Shown piece after piece: positions 1 to 9,001 of a stretch of 64,000 bases of DNA. This stretch comes from Gigaspora rosea (taxonomy: Eukaryota > Glomeromycota > Glomeromycetes > Diversisporales > Gigasporaceae). The stretch is taken from NCBI GenBank assembly GCA_003550325.1, contig QKWP01000429.1, forward strand, positions 19,449 to 83,448, in the 5' to 3' direction. The translations under genes were made by a program, and so were the position numbers. Numbering within the stretch: position 1 is the first letter of the stretch; every line of letters starts with the position of its first letter. The notes under the pieces were generated by a model that saw only the letters and a program-made list of their open reading frames with translations, was not told the origin of the DNA and made no database searches.

Positions 1-415
1 AAAAAAAATTAAAATAAATGAAAAAAAATTAAAAAATTAAAGAAAATAAAAAAACAAAAAAAAATAAATAAAAAAAAGCATAAAAAATTTTTTAAAATAA
101 AAAAATAAAAAAAAACATAAAAAAATAAAATAATATGAATAAAAAAAAACAAAAAAATATTAAAAAAAATAAAAAATTAAAAAAATTAAAAAAATAAAAT
201 AAATAAAAAAAACTAAAAATATAAAAAAAAAAACAAAAAAAATAAAAAAATTAAAAAAGAAAATAAAAAAATAACAAATAAAAAATAAATAAAAAAAAGT
301 GTAAAAAAATTTTTAAAACAAAAAAAATATAAAAGAAAATAAAAACAAATAAAAAAAAAGCAAATTAAAAAAGATAACAGGTAATATATGTATATACATA
401 TGTATATATATACTA
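1..415. repeat. A-rich low-complexity block
   Basis: Almost pure A runs broken by single T, C or G bases (AAAAATAAAAAA-like), ending in an alternating TATATG/CATATA stretch at about 387-412. The opposite strand reads as poly-T, giving phenylalanine/leucine-rich spurious frames. No gene is visible. It abuts the target duplication of the next element. Confidence 0.9.
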
Positions 416-427
416 GAGATAATAGCA

Positions 428-767
428 TAGGGTTGCATCAGTTCTGAAAAAGACCAGTCCCGGACTGGGACCAATAAGGACCATGGGACCATTAAAGGAC
501 CAGTCCTGGGACTGGTCCTTGTAAACATAACTGTGATATTTATATTATCTAATTAATTTTCTTGATCAGGTGTAGCATAGATCATATGATATTTGCTTAC
601 ATTTGACAGTAAATAATTACATAATTTTTGGCCAATAAAATCTTATATATTAAGATTGATGTAATAATTAAAGGACAGTTATAGGACTAAAGGACCAGAC
701 TGGACTGGAACCTTAAGCACTATGATAACGGTCCTCTTAGGGACTGGACCAGACTGATGCAACCCTA
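428..767. mobile_element. hAT-type MITE, 340 bp
   Basis: Perfect 14-bp terminal inverted repeats TAGGGTTGCATCAG / CTGATGCAACCCTA, flanked by 8-bp direct repeats TAATAGCA (420-427) and TAATGGCA (768-775) that differ at one base. An 8-bp target duplication plus TIRs starting TAGGG is characteristic of the hAT superfamily. Subterminal GGACCAGTCC-type motifs recur in both orientations at both ends, as expected for transposase-binding sites. There is no coding capacity, so it would depend on a transposase in trans. The one-base TSD mismatch implies moderate age. Confidence 0.85.
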
Positions 768-775
768 TAATGGCA

Positions 776-1749
776 CTTTTAACGAGATACATATGTACAC
801 ATGTACCTATTTTCAAATTAATAAGGTATGCGTGTAAATTTTTTTAAAAATTTTTTTAAACCCTTGATAATAAGCTACCCCTATCGATTGAGCATAAATT
901 CTTAAAACCTGTATAGGGCCTCTGAATACTAATATGTTATATATATAAACCTTCGTCTTTAAATCTTATATAAGTGTACAATAAAATTTTATTATAGAAG
1001 TGTACATTGGCTTAAAGCTATATTTAATGTACGACATAAGTTTAATATAAGTTTTTTATCTTTAATAAAGTATACAATAAAGCAAAATTTATTATTAAGC
1101 TAATGACGATAAAGATTTAAATATTTAAGTTTGCTTTTTAAAATTTTTTGGATATTTTTTTAAAGTTTCATTCTTACCTTGCTTGTAATTTAAATTTATT
1201 CATTTTTTATTCAGAACTTTTCAGAATATATATTTTCTTATAGAATTTACTAATTTTTTCTCATTGTCTGACTATCTAGAATTATCCATGTTAATTTATA
1301 TATTACCTTCTAAATAAAATATATCATATTTGTTAGAGTTAGAATTAAAGTTAGTAGATAATATTATACAGTACTAAAATTTTGAAAAATTTTTTTTATT
1401 AGTATACAAAAGTTGATTTATTAGACAAAGTTTTGTGATAAGTATGACTTTTCAAAAAAAGCAATTATTGTTTTAATTATTACATTATACCTGATCTTGT
1501 ATTCTAATTGGTCAATAAAAAAATTGGTAGAGAAATCAGTATAATCTCTCTTATATACTGTATGATATACCAATTCAATATAATTAGTAAGTGTACTCCA
1601 ATCTTTTTTTAATAATATTAATTAAGTGTACGTTAAAGGTCAAGCAAATTTGCTATCAAAAAGCTTATTTTTGTATACAAATGGACAAACGTTTTAAAAA
1701 ATTTAGTTTGAGTGTATGACAAAGGTTTTTTGCATATATTCAGGGGTCC
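776..1749. other. AT-rich intergenic DNA, nothing recognised
   Basis: No open frame of note and no clear TIRs. A short motif (TTACATTATACCTGATC, about 1483-1499) echoes the ATCAGGTGTAACAT core of MITEs at 4661, 14130, 17414 and 19226 in reverse orientation, so a decayed fragment of that family may lie at about 1480-1620. Confidence 0.5.
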
Positions 1750-1838
1750 TACCTGTATATCCCGAAAATAAGCAACCACCGGTTTTTTTTACTTAAATTG
1801 TCCAAAAAAAGGTTGCTTATTTTCAGGAATCTATAGTA
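1750..1838. mobile_element. minimal foldback, AAAATAAGC family
   Basis: Arms CCCGAAAATAAGCAACC (1761-1777) and GGTTGCTTATTTTCAGGA (1811-1828) form a hairpin, with outer TACCTGTAT and ATAGTA ends. The same terminal theme (TACTRTA then AAAATAAGC) bounds the larger elements at 41885-43081 and 48744-49296, so this looks like an internally deleted member. Confidence 0.6.
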
Positions 1839-2166
1839 TCTGTACAAATTCTAACAATAGAACTACAAGGCACTACTAGTAGTGCAAAACCTATCGCTCC
1901 CAGCTCAGAGAATAATTTTATACATAATAGCTAATTTAAAATTAGTTGATCTTTGTTTTTGGTAAAGTTAAATTTTGAAAAAGTGCAAAAATAAAAAAAT
2001 TTTGATCTAGTTTTTAAGCTAAATTTTTTTTTCATTTTTTGTTCTATATGTCTATAAAATTTAATTTTAAGTTAATTAGTAAAGTTAGCTTAGATCTTTG
2101 GCTTAAAGTTTATAGTAAATTTATATATTTTTTTTATAATTTTTATTATAGATAGCATTTTAAGAG
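1839..2166. repeat. fragment related to the 63-kb foldback arm
   Basis: The segment at about 2025-2155 (TTGTTCTATAT, then TTAATTTTAAGTTAAT, then AAAGTTTATAGTAA) matches the right arm of the giant foldback at about 63790-63900 in the same orientation. The left half of that foldback is not obvious here, so this is a partial copy. Confidence 0.55.
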
Positions 2167-2180
2167 AATGATCCTTAATT
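2167..2180. repeat. target-site duplication, left
   Basis: AATGATCCTTAATT is repeated exactly at 3204-3217 on the other side of the retroposon. Fourteen bases with a poly-T/poly-A tail on one side is a retroposition signature. Confidence 0.9.
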
Positions 2181-3203
2181 TTTTTTTTTTTTGTGTCAAA
2201 GTTCCCGCTTTGGGTAAGAGTTTATTTAATCAAGCCTGTGGATCAAGGGCGCCTCTTTGGGCGCACCCACAATTGAATTACATTAAATAAGAGTACAACT
2301 AGCCACACGTACAACTTTTGGTTGTCTAATTTAAGTAGTCTGCCCGAAGGTTCTATGCTAGTTGCCATACCTACAACCCGACTAGGAGATTGCCTATTTA
2401 AACCCTCTGGTCCAAGCTTCGCATGTCAATCCTACTTGTGATCACTGGTACAGCCCTCCGATACATTAGTCAGTCGAAGACAGTCCCAGATGCTACCTAC
2501 ATCCCCTTAGGACTAATTTATCCTCGCGGGTAAACTTGGTAGAGCAGTCCCTGTACAACACAGGTATTACCTACACTTCGGTAACTTACACACTCACCGA
2601 GGCAAGCAACTTGCAGTCAGGGGATACCCAACCGCTACTATTACCTACTTCTGCCCTTATAAGGTTCGCTCCAAACCAGGTACCCACCATCACTTTCCTA
2701 TCGGTCCTTCACCGTTTTCCCAGACTTCCAATTCAGTTGGCCCGAAAGGGTTAATCTACTCGGCATTAGGTGCCATTATGGTTTTTCTCCCCTTGGTCCC
2801 CAATTCCTCAACATGGGACCTTTTCCTCCGGTGCGACTCCGGCGGCCAGGTTGGTAGACCTTGTCCCAAGGACAACGTCCGGTTTCCCGGTTTCGTCCAA
2901 TATTCCAGTTTTGGTTAGCACCGTCGAAAATCAAAGCTACCTCCTTACTCGGGACTTGCCAAATGGGTTTCTGTTTCTCAGGTTCCTTGGATTTGTCTGT
3001 ATAAAAAGACACAACTTCGCCAGAAAGCTCCCATTCAAGATGGTAACCAAGGACTACAGGTGATGTACCCAACCGATTGACAAGAAACAGTTACCGGAAC
3101 ACAGGTCTATTTTTTCAAAAGCGTCGCCAGTGGGATTTGAACTCAAGACCTGCCACTTGGAGTGACAACTTACCAACTTCCCTAAGTTGCCACACCCTTA
3201 AAA
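2181..3203 (-). mobile_element. long tRNA-headed retroposon (SINE-like), copy 1
   Basis: Read on the minus strand, it starts at about 3200 with a tRNA-like head, runs about 1 kb through noticeably GC-richer sequence than its surroundings and ends in a poly-A tail (poly-T at 2181-2192). A perfect 14-bp target duplication flanks it. The head holds an A-box-like TGGCAACTTAGGGAAGTTGG and a B-box-like GAGTTCAAATCCC with correct order and spacing for a type-2 (Ser/Leu-like) tRNA. A 98-codon open frame (2776-3072, minus) lies in the body but is broken in the second copy near 9-10 kb, so coding is doubtful. SINEs are usually shorter than 700 bp, so the length is unusual. Alternatives are a tRNA-promoter-driven LINE fragment or a chimeric retrotranscript. 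Confidence 0.8.
3118..3199 (-). other. tRNA-like head with internal Pol III promoter
   Basis: On the minus strand the order is AGGGTGTGGCAAC, an A-box-like stretch, a possible anticodon-arm remnant, GGTCTTGAGTTCAAATCCC (B box within the T arm) and CTGGCGACGC at the position of a 3' acceptor strand. The 5' strand does not pair convincingly with the 3' strand, so I call a tRNA-derived promoter and not a functional tRNA gene. A TTTT run follows within about 5 bases of the head but the element continues beyond it. Confidence 0.7.
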
Positions 3204-3217
3204 AATGATCCTTAATT
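3204..3217. repeat. target-site duplication, right
   Basis: Exact partner of 2167-2180 and adjacent to the 5' (tRNA) end of the retroposon. Confidence 0.9.
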
Positions 3218-3540
3218 GTTAACCTCAAAATAACTTTTTTTATATACTTATTGTACAAGATTACAACCAATATCAAAAAAAATATATAAATACTATAGTG
3301 CTACTGCTTAAACTACAAATATACTCAATTACTGACTAAGTGAGAACTTTGATCCTTTTTAGCAAATTTTAGTTTTTAGAAATTTCGTATTGTAAAATGT
3401 AATTATGTACCAATTTAATAATATAATTGTTTCTTGTAACCTACTAAGTGTTTTTTTTGAAAAAATTAAAATTTTATTTTATTAATTATATAAAATAAAA
3501 AGGGTAATTTGATAAATAAAGATAATTTAACAAATTTAGA
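3218..3540. other. AT-rich spacer
   Basis: No gene, TIR or tandem repeat seen. Confidence 0.5.
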
Positions 3541-3657
3541 ATATCTTGTAATACAATAATCAGAATCAGATAATTTTTATACTATTTGATTTAGCTTATT
3601 AAGATGAATCAAATAGTACAAAAATCATCCAATTCTGATCATTAAATTACAAGATAT
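3541..3657. repeat. ~117-bp palindrome, family P1
   Basis: Near-perfect inverted repeat starting ATATCTTGTAATACA and ending TTACAAGATAT, with a centre of the form CTATTTGAT...AATCAAATAGTAC. At least seven relatives occur in this window. This copy is one of the best preserved. Confidence 0.8.
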
Positions 3658-4268
3658 TATCAATTAAATAGTGTACAAGAGGTATTTATGAAATACAACT
3701 TTGGCTATAAGGTATATATCTTATGATACTAATTGCCCTATATGAAAGTGGAATGCCATATATTTCTGATTATAATAAAATCTCTATAGTAAACAATCAA
3801 TAAATACTCATATTGTATCATATACTAATATGATTTGAATGATTTAACTATCATTAAAATCAGAAAAGTTGGTTCTGCAAAGTTTAATTAGAAATTATAA
3901 AAGGTTTGCTTAGTAAAAAAAATACTTTTATATATAGAAAAGCTCTATTTCACACTATAGAAATTTACTATTAAATGCTCACTAAAATTTATTATAAAAT
4001 GTCATCATTTGTTACTCTTTATCTGCGATTTATCACTTAAAATTTTTTTATAAAAACATACTATATTTTGTAAAAGTCAATTAATAAGAAGTTATATAAA
4101 TTTTATCAAAATTTGAATGTATGTAATTTTATATTTGAACAACTTTACTTAAAGTGAGAAGATCAATTTACTTAGTATTATAAGGCATTTATCTTATAGC
4201 CAAAGTTGTAGTTTGTTAAAATACTTCTCAAATTGTTTTTATATTTTTTATGCAGTACTTAACTGATG
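3658..4268. other. AT-rich DNA, nothing recognised
   Basis: Short phrases repeat in inverted sense (ATTTATGAAATACAACTTTGGCTATAAGG near 3685 and TTATAGCCAAAGTTGTAG near 4194), so the P1 palindrome and its neighbour may lie inside a larger, decayed foldback from about 3540 to about 4390. No coding sequence is visible. Confidence 0.5.
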
Positions 4269-4384
4269 ATATTTTGTGATCCAGTAATCAGAATTAGACT
4301 ATCTTTGTACTATTTAATTCATCTCAATGAGCTGAATCAAATAGTATAAAATTATCTAATACTAATTATTGCATCACAAGATAT
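4269..4384. repeat. P1 palindrome, second copy
   Basis: ATATTTTGTGATCCAGTAATCAGAATT... ends in ...GCATCACAAGATATT. Centre TTCATCTCAATGAGCTGAA. More diverged than the copy at 3541. Confidence 0.75.
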
Positions 4385-4660
4385 TCTAAATTTATCAAAT
4401 TATTCCTATCTCTCTAAAATTTAACTTTTTTGTATAATGTACAAACCCAGTTGCTATTATCTAAAACAATTTTACTTACCAGTTACTACTATTTTTATAT
4501 AAAAAATTTTTTTTTGTTGTTAAAGTAAGGTCATGCCTCTGGACTTTATTGGATGTATATTGATCATTACACATTACTGTTTACAATCTTTATACTATCT
4601 ACTAAATACATTTTTATATAAAATTTGTTCAATATTATATATAAGTTTTAAACAAGAAGA

Positions 4661-5016
4661 TTGCTATTTACTACCACTGGTATTTACTACCAGTGATCAA
4701 TTTACCAATAAAAATTCAGGATCAGGTGTAACATGTAGATCAATTTTTTGTGTAACAAAAACAAAAATTTTTAAAAAAATTGCTAAAATCACTTCTAATC
4801 TAAAATTTTGTCTATGAAACTACTTTTTTTTATGCAAAAAAAAAATTCCTCGCTAAATTTTACTATATACAAAGCCCTAACCTAATCTCTAACCTTTACC
4901 CTTACCCTAATATTAAAGAGATTTAATTTTTATTTAATACAAATTGTTTGTTTTGTTTATTTTGTTTTATGTATTGTAGATCACTGATAGTGAATACTAG
5001 TGGTAGTTCATAGTAA
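4661..5016. mobile_element. MITE, ATCAGGTGTAACAT family
   Basis: Terminal inverted repeats TTGCTATTTACTACCACTGG / ACTAGTGGTAGTTCATAGTAA. The inside carries AGGATCAGGTGTAACATGTA, a long A/T-rich stretch, TATGAAACTACTTTTTT and a CCCTAACCTAATCTCTAACC block. A collinear relative lies at 14130-14473, and elements at 17414 and 19226 share the interior but have different TIRs. No ORF of note; a 94-codon frame across 4533-4817 is a chance opening. Confidence 0.75.
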
Positions 5017-5175
5017 TTTTCTTTAAACAAATAAATAAAAATTTTTATATATTAAAATAAAAATTTTTATATTAGCTACTTTAACTTTATCAAATTATTT
5101 CTTTTTATCTTATAAATAATAGAGTTTTGTAATTTGGTGTATCTGCACCTCTTTATCATATAACTGATTTTTGTA

Positions 5176-5349
5176 CAGAGAACCTTTCCTAAGTGCATGC
5201 TCTTGGGACTGAATTTTAATAATATTCACTTAGTAAACAATAAGAAAAAGTACATTTACGAAGGTTATCTATATATTTGAACCCAAATTTAGGTATGCAT
5301 TTAGGAAGAGTATGCACTTATAGAAGGTGCACTTAGAAAATGTTCTCTG
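5176..5349. mobile_element. TA-flanked MITE CAGAGAAC, copy 1 (174 bp)
   Basis: TIR CAGAGAACCTTTCCTAAGTG / CACTTAGAAAATGTTCTCTG, TA on both sides (5174-5175, 5350-5351). The TA duplication and CAG terminus suggest a mariner/pogo-type transposase in trans. Confidence 0.85.
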
Positions 5350-5468
5350 TATATATTTTATTACTATTGTTATAATTATATAATATGATTTTAATATATT
5401 AAAAATTTATTATATTTGTATTATGAAGTACTATTTATTCCTATTACAAATTCCAATTTATTAACTAT

Positions 5469-5650
5469 ACAACCTACTTTAACCTTATCTCTAAAGATCT
5501 AATACAGTCAACATAAGGCAATCTACTCTAATCCTATCTCTAAAAACCCAACACGATCAACATAATTTAACCTACTCTAACTCTATTTCTAAAGACTAAT
5601 ATGGCAACCTACCCTAACCCTATTTCTAAAGACCCAACATAATTAATATA
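5469..5650. repeat. degenerate minisatellite, CTACTCTAACCCTATCTCTAAAG
   Basis: About four imperfect units beginning CTACTTTAACC (5470), CTACTCTAATCC (5525), CTACTCTAACTC (5571) and CTACCCTAACCC (5609), each followed by TATYTCTAAAGA; spacing shrinks from about 55 to 38 bp. Confidence 0.65.
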
Positions 5651-5776
5651 ATAAAATTATACCAAAAATAATACAATGAATACACTAATATGACAAATAC
5701 CTAACAATGTGCACTAACAAAAGTATACTAAAAAACAAAAATTTCTAACAATAACATAACAGAAAATAGCAAAGTA

Positions 5777-5946
5777 CAGAGAACCCTCTCTAAGTGTATC
5801 TTGGGACTAAATTTTAATAATGTGCACTTAGAGAACAATAAGAAAAGTGCATTTATAAAAGTCATTTATATACTTGGGCCCAAATTTAAATGTGTATTTA
5901 GGGAAAGTATGCACTTATAGAGAATGCATTTAAAGAGAGTTCTCTG
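5777..5946. mobile_element. TA-flanked MITE CAGAGAAC, copy 2 (170 bp)
   Basis: CAGAGAACCCTCTCTAAGTG / CATTTAAAGAGAGTTCTCTG with TA at 5775-5776 and 5947-5948. About 430 bp from copy 1 in the same orientation, with the minisatellite between them. Confidence 0.85.
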
Positions 5947-5954
5947 TATTCAAT

Positions 5955-6263
5955 ATAGCAACATCAAAGACAAGCAAGACTATCTAAAAAAAGAAATAGA
6001 TATTAGTTAAACAAGGAAACAAAAACTATATGTAAAACAGAGCCCTAATTCAAAGAAGAGAAATAAAACCTATTTAAACAATGTTCAAAACTAGAGACAA
6101 GACAAATTAAACCCACCTAAAAAAAATGGGCATTAGATGAGCACAAAAAAAAACAAAAATACCAAACTATAAGCCTAATTCCAAAAAGAAACCTACAAAA
6201 CAATGCTCAAAACTAGAAGAAAAACAAGCGAAACCTATCTGAAAACAAAAACATTAGATCTAT
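5955..6263. repeat. imperfect ~100-130 bp direct repeats
   Basis: Three related stretches share CAAAGA/CAAAAAGAAACCTA, CAATGTTCAAAACTAGA and GGCATTAGAT-type phrases at about 5955-6044, 6044-6144 and 6173-6263. A-rich and not coding. Confidence 0.55.
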
Positions 6264-6340
6264 AAGCCAAACAACAAACAACAAGTAATACTTACCTATG
6301 GCTGAAAGCATAATTTTTAAAAAATATATATAACTTATAT

Positions 6341-6690
6341 GAAAATACATTAGCAAAAATATATACATAAACTTTCATAAGCTTTTACAGTATGTAAGAA
6401 AATTGTAAACTTATATAAAATTTAGTGTAAAACTACGTAAGACTTACAGTACATAAAAAAATCATAAATTTATACAAAAATATTATGTAAATTTATGATT
6501 TTCTTATAGTACGTAAGAAAATTATAAATTTATATAATATTTTTATACAAATTTATGATTTTCTTATAGTACGTAAGAAAATTATAAATTTATATAATAT
6601 TTTTATACAAATTTATGATTTTCTTATAGTACGTAAGAAAATTATAAATTTATATAATATTTTTATACAAATTTATGATTTTCTTAGAGG
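6341..6690. repeat. 60-bp palindromic satellite
   Basis: From 6481 the unit repeats with an exact 60-bp period: 6541-6600 and 6601-6660 are identical, 6481-6540 differs only in its first bases, and a fourth partial unit ends at 6686. Each unit is a palindrome: ATAAATTTATgATTTTCTTA, TAGTACG spacer, TAAGAAAATtATAAATTTAT. Degenerate units extend upstream to about 6341. Identity of neighbouring units implies recent amplification. Confidence 0.9.
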
Positions 6691-7044
6691 AGTGACAAAA
6701 ATCAAATAATTTTTTAAAGGGAAGGAGGTAAAAAAAGTTGAAATTATATATAAGAATCTGTTTATATATATAGTCAACTCCCTCTAATTTGAACTGCCAA
6801 GCCTGCTTTTTTTACTATGTAAAATTTGGAAAGTTCAGTTTTCAAAAAGTTATATTTGAACTTTATAATAAAATTTACAAATATTCTAGGAGATTTTGTT
6901 CAGTTTAAAGAGAGTTTAATAGTATTCAGTTTAGAGAAGTTCAGATTAGAGAGAGGCGACTGTATATTAAAGAAGAGAGAGGGGTAGGCCTTTGATAAAA
7001 AATAATCAGGTGATTAATAACACTGCCCTTATAGTAAGATAGAT
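6691..7044. mobile_element. repeat element interrupted by a MITE
   Basis: Flanks of an inserted MITE match the uninterrupted relative at 61266-61417: AGTGACAAAAATCA...TTTTTTA and AAGTTGAAATTATATATAAG before the insert, TATTAAAGAAGAG and GATAAAAAATAATCAGGTG after it. The second element and its relative together prove the insertion. Confidence 0.8.
6771..6962. mobile_element. TA-flanked pogo-like MITE, 192 bp, nested
   Basis: Ends TAGTCAACTCCCTCTAATTT and ATTAGAGAGAGGCGACTG, consensus CAGTCGCCTCTCTCTAATCTG, with TA at 6769-6770 and 6963-6964. It sits inside the repeat described at 6691-7044; removing it and one TA restores the sequence found at 61333-61350. A second copy is at 44259-44447, a 69-bp relative at 41160-41228. 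Confidence 0.85.
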
Positions 7045-7388
7045 ATGGGTAGGACCGGGAAAACTATATATAAGGCCCCACTTTACTATAATTCGCAGAG
7101 CAATTTAAATTATATAAATGCCACTGCTAATAAAAGCCACATGTTGATTCACAACCATAGTAATGTGTTTATAAATATCTTTCCTTTTTTGGGTTATTCT
7201 GGTTTATTACTATATTTGGAATAAGTTTACGTGAATAAATAGCCAAATAGCCAATCATATTATGCATCATATAGATATGTATTTTGGATTTTTTGGGTTA
7301 GGACCTTATATATAGTTTTTTGGTCTTATATGGGTATTGTAGCGCAGTTAAGTATTTTAGCTAATAATATATGATATATGGGGTGAAG

Positions 7389-7439
7389 TCAATAGAAATG
7401 GGACAAATTTATCTAATAAATTTGTCCCATTTCTATTGA
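7389..7439. repeat. perfect 24-bp hairpin
   Basis: Arms 7389-7412 and 7416-7439 are exact reverse complements (TCAATAGAAATGGGAC... / ...GTCCCATTTCTATTGA) around a 3-nt loop CTA. It stands next to a P1 palindrome and a TATATGGGG / CCCCCATAT pair. Perfect arms suggest recent origin or conversion. Confidence 0.85.
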
Positions 7440-7448
7440 TGTTCCCCC

Positions 7449-7556
7449 ATATCAATCAGAATTGAATGCTTTTGGTGCTATTCAATTCATCTCATCTAAA
7501 CAAATTAAATAGTACCAAAATTGTTCAATTCTAATTACTAGACTATAAGATATTAT
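7449..7556. repeat. P1 palindrome, third copy
   Basis: CAATCAGAATTGAATGCTTTTGGTGC... to ...CAATTCTAATTACTAGAC, centre ATTCATCTCATCTAAACAAAT. Confidence 0.7.
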
Positions 7557-7639
7557 TTATTACAATATACAAATTAAAAAAGATAAATTATAATACAGAT
7601 ACCAATTAAAGTGCACATACTATTTTTTATGATTTATTA

Positions 7640-7751
7640 AGATCTATTGATCAGAATTGAACAAGTTTGTTATTATTCAATTTGTCTCATTAAAATGAAT
7701 CAAATAGTACCAAAATCATGTGATTTTGACTAATACTTCTTGATATATTAT
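7640..7751. repeat. P1 palindrome, fourth copy
   Basis: AGATCTATTGATCAGAATTG... with centre TTTGTCTCATTAAAATGAATC and ...ACCAAAATCATGTGATTTTGA. Lies 84 bp after the third copy. Confidence 0.7.
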
Positions 7752-7789
7752 AATTTAACCAAAATAAGCTGCGCAAGCCAAAATTTAAA

Positions 7790-8530
7790 ATTAATTTTAA
7801 ATCATGAATAACTTCTGAAAGACCAGGCTGTTTTTTATAATTTTACCCCACCTTGAAGAAGTGATTCCAACAAGCCCAGAATCACTAAAATCTAATTACA
7901 GAATCACAGGATCATTAAAGTTTTATTGTTATTTTGATGAAAATAAATTAGTTTAATAAATTTGATCAAAAACTATACAAAAAACTTAGTGATCCCATGA
8001 TTCCGTAATGGAATTGCCTCTTCAAGCAGTGTTGGAATATGACCAGGTATAACAGGTCATATCAAAGTTTAATTAGTAAGATTATATAACAATAGTTATT
8101 TGATTTCATTAATTAAACTTGGTAATATAATCTGTTATGACTTTGTTAAATAACCTTAGCAATTGAACTTAGTAATATGACATGTTATAATCTGTTATAT
8201 AACTTTTTTGTAATATGACCTGTTATGACTGGTCATAACAGATCATATCACAAAAAATTTATATAACAGGTTATAGCAGATCATATTACTAAGTTCAATT
8301 GCTAAGGCCATTTAACAAAGTCATAACAGATTATATTACCAAGTTTAATTAATTAAATCAAATAATAATTGTCATATAATCTTACTAATTAAACTTTGAT
8401 TTGACCAGTTATGATCTGGTTATATTTCAACACTACTTCATGGTGGTCATTTTGGTGATAAAATTATAAAAAATGGACTGGTCTATCAGAAGTTATTTAT
8501 GATTTTATGTTAATTTTAAATTTGCTTTGT
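7790..8530. mobile_element. large foldback with a nested insertion
   Basis: Inner arms (about 8029-8220 and 8225-8413) are built from repeated ATATGACCTGTTATGA-type phrases around a centre GACCTGTTATGACTGGTCAT near 8218. Outer arms match as well (ACCAGGCTGTTTTTTATAAT near 7823, ATTATAAAAAATGGACTGGT near 8464). The left arm is split by about 160 bp (7863-8018) that carries the P2 phrase CCAACAAGCCCAGAATCA and is bounded by TGAAGAAGTG and TCAAGCAGTG, a likely 10-bp target duplication with two mismatches. Confidence 0.7.
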
Positions 8531-8556
8531 GCATCATATTTTGGATAAATTATGAT

Positions 8557-8668
8557 ATATTGAGAAGTATCAATCAAAATTACATAATTTTGGTACCATT
8601 CAATTTGTCTCAATAAGATGAATCAAATAGTGCCAAAATTACTTAATTCTGATTGATGGTTCACAAAA
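8557..8668. repeat. P1 palindrome, fifth copy
   Basis: TGAGAAGTATCAATCAAAATT... centre TTTGTCTCAATAAGATGAATC ... TTCTGATTGATGGTTCACAA. Confidence 0.7.
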
Positions 8669-8738
8669 TGTTGCTATATACTACAATATTTCTATTGCAA
8701 TCATATCTATATCTACTTTAAATATTACTATAATCGTA

Positions 8739-8855
8739 ATATCTTGTGATACACTAATTAGAATTTAACGAGTTTGGTACCAATCGATTTGTCCACTGAG
8801 ACAAATTAATTAGTACTAAAATCGTAAGATTTTGATTAGTAGATCATAAAATATT
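8739..8855. repeat. P1 palindrome, sixth copy
   Basis: ATATCTTGTGATACACTAATT... centre TTTGTCCACTGAGACAAATT ... TTGATTAGTAGATCATAAAAT. Confidence 0.7.
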
Positions 8856-9001
8856 AGCAGTATGCTATAATTAGTAGTGCACTATAATACTTTAAAAGAG
8901 TTAGGAGTGTGCCATTTATTACGTGATATTTTTTACTTAGTAGCTACCCCTATTCATGTATAGTATGATCACTTTATCTAATTCTAACTGATTAATATAA
9001 T

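Noticed and set aside
213..528. 71-codon Phe-rich frames on the minus strand
   Set aside because: They read through the A-rich low-complexity block and the MITE terminus; composition alone explains them.
2536..3063. Plus-strand frames of 72 and 97 codons in the GC-rich stretch
   Set aside because: They are antisense to the retroposon defined by its tRNA head, poly-A tail and TSD, and are not preserved in the second copy.
3118..3199. A genuine tRNA gene
   Set aside because: B box and order of arms fit, but acceptor strands do not pair and the head belongs to a retroposon with TSDs.
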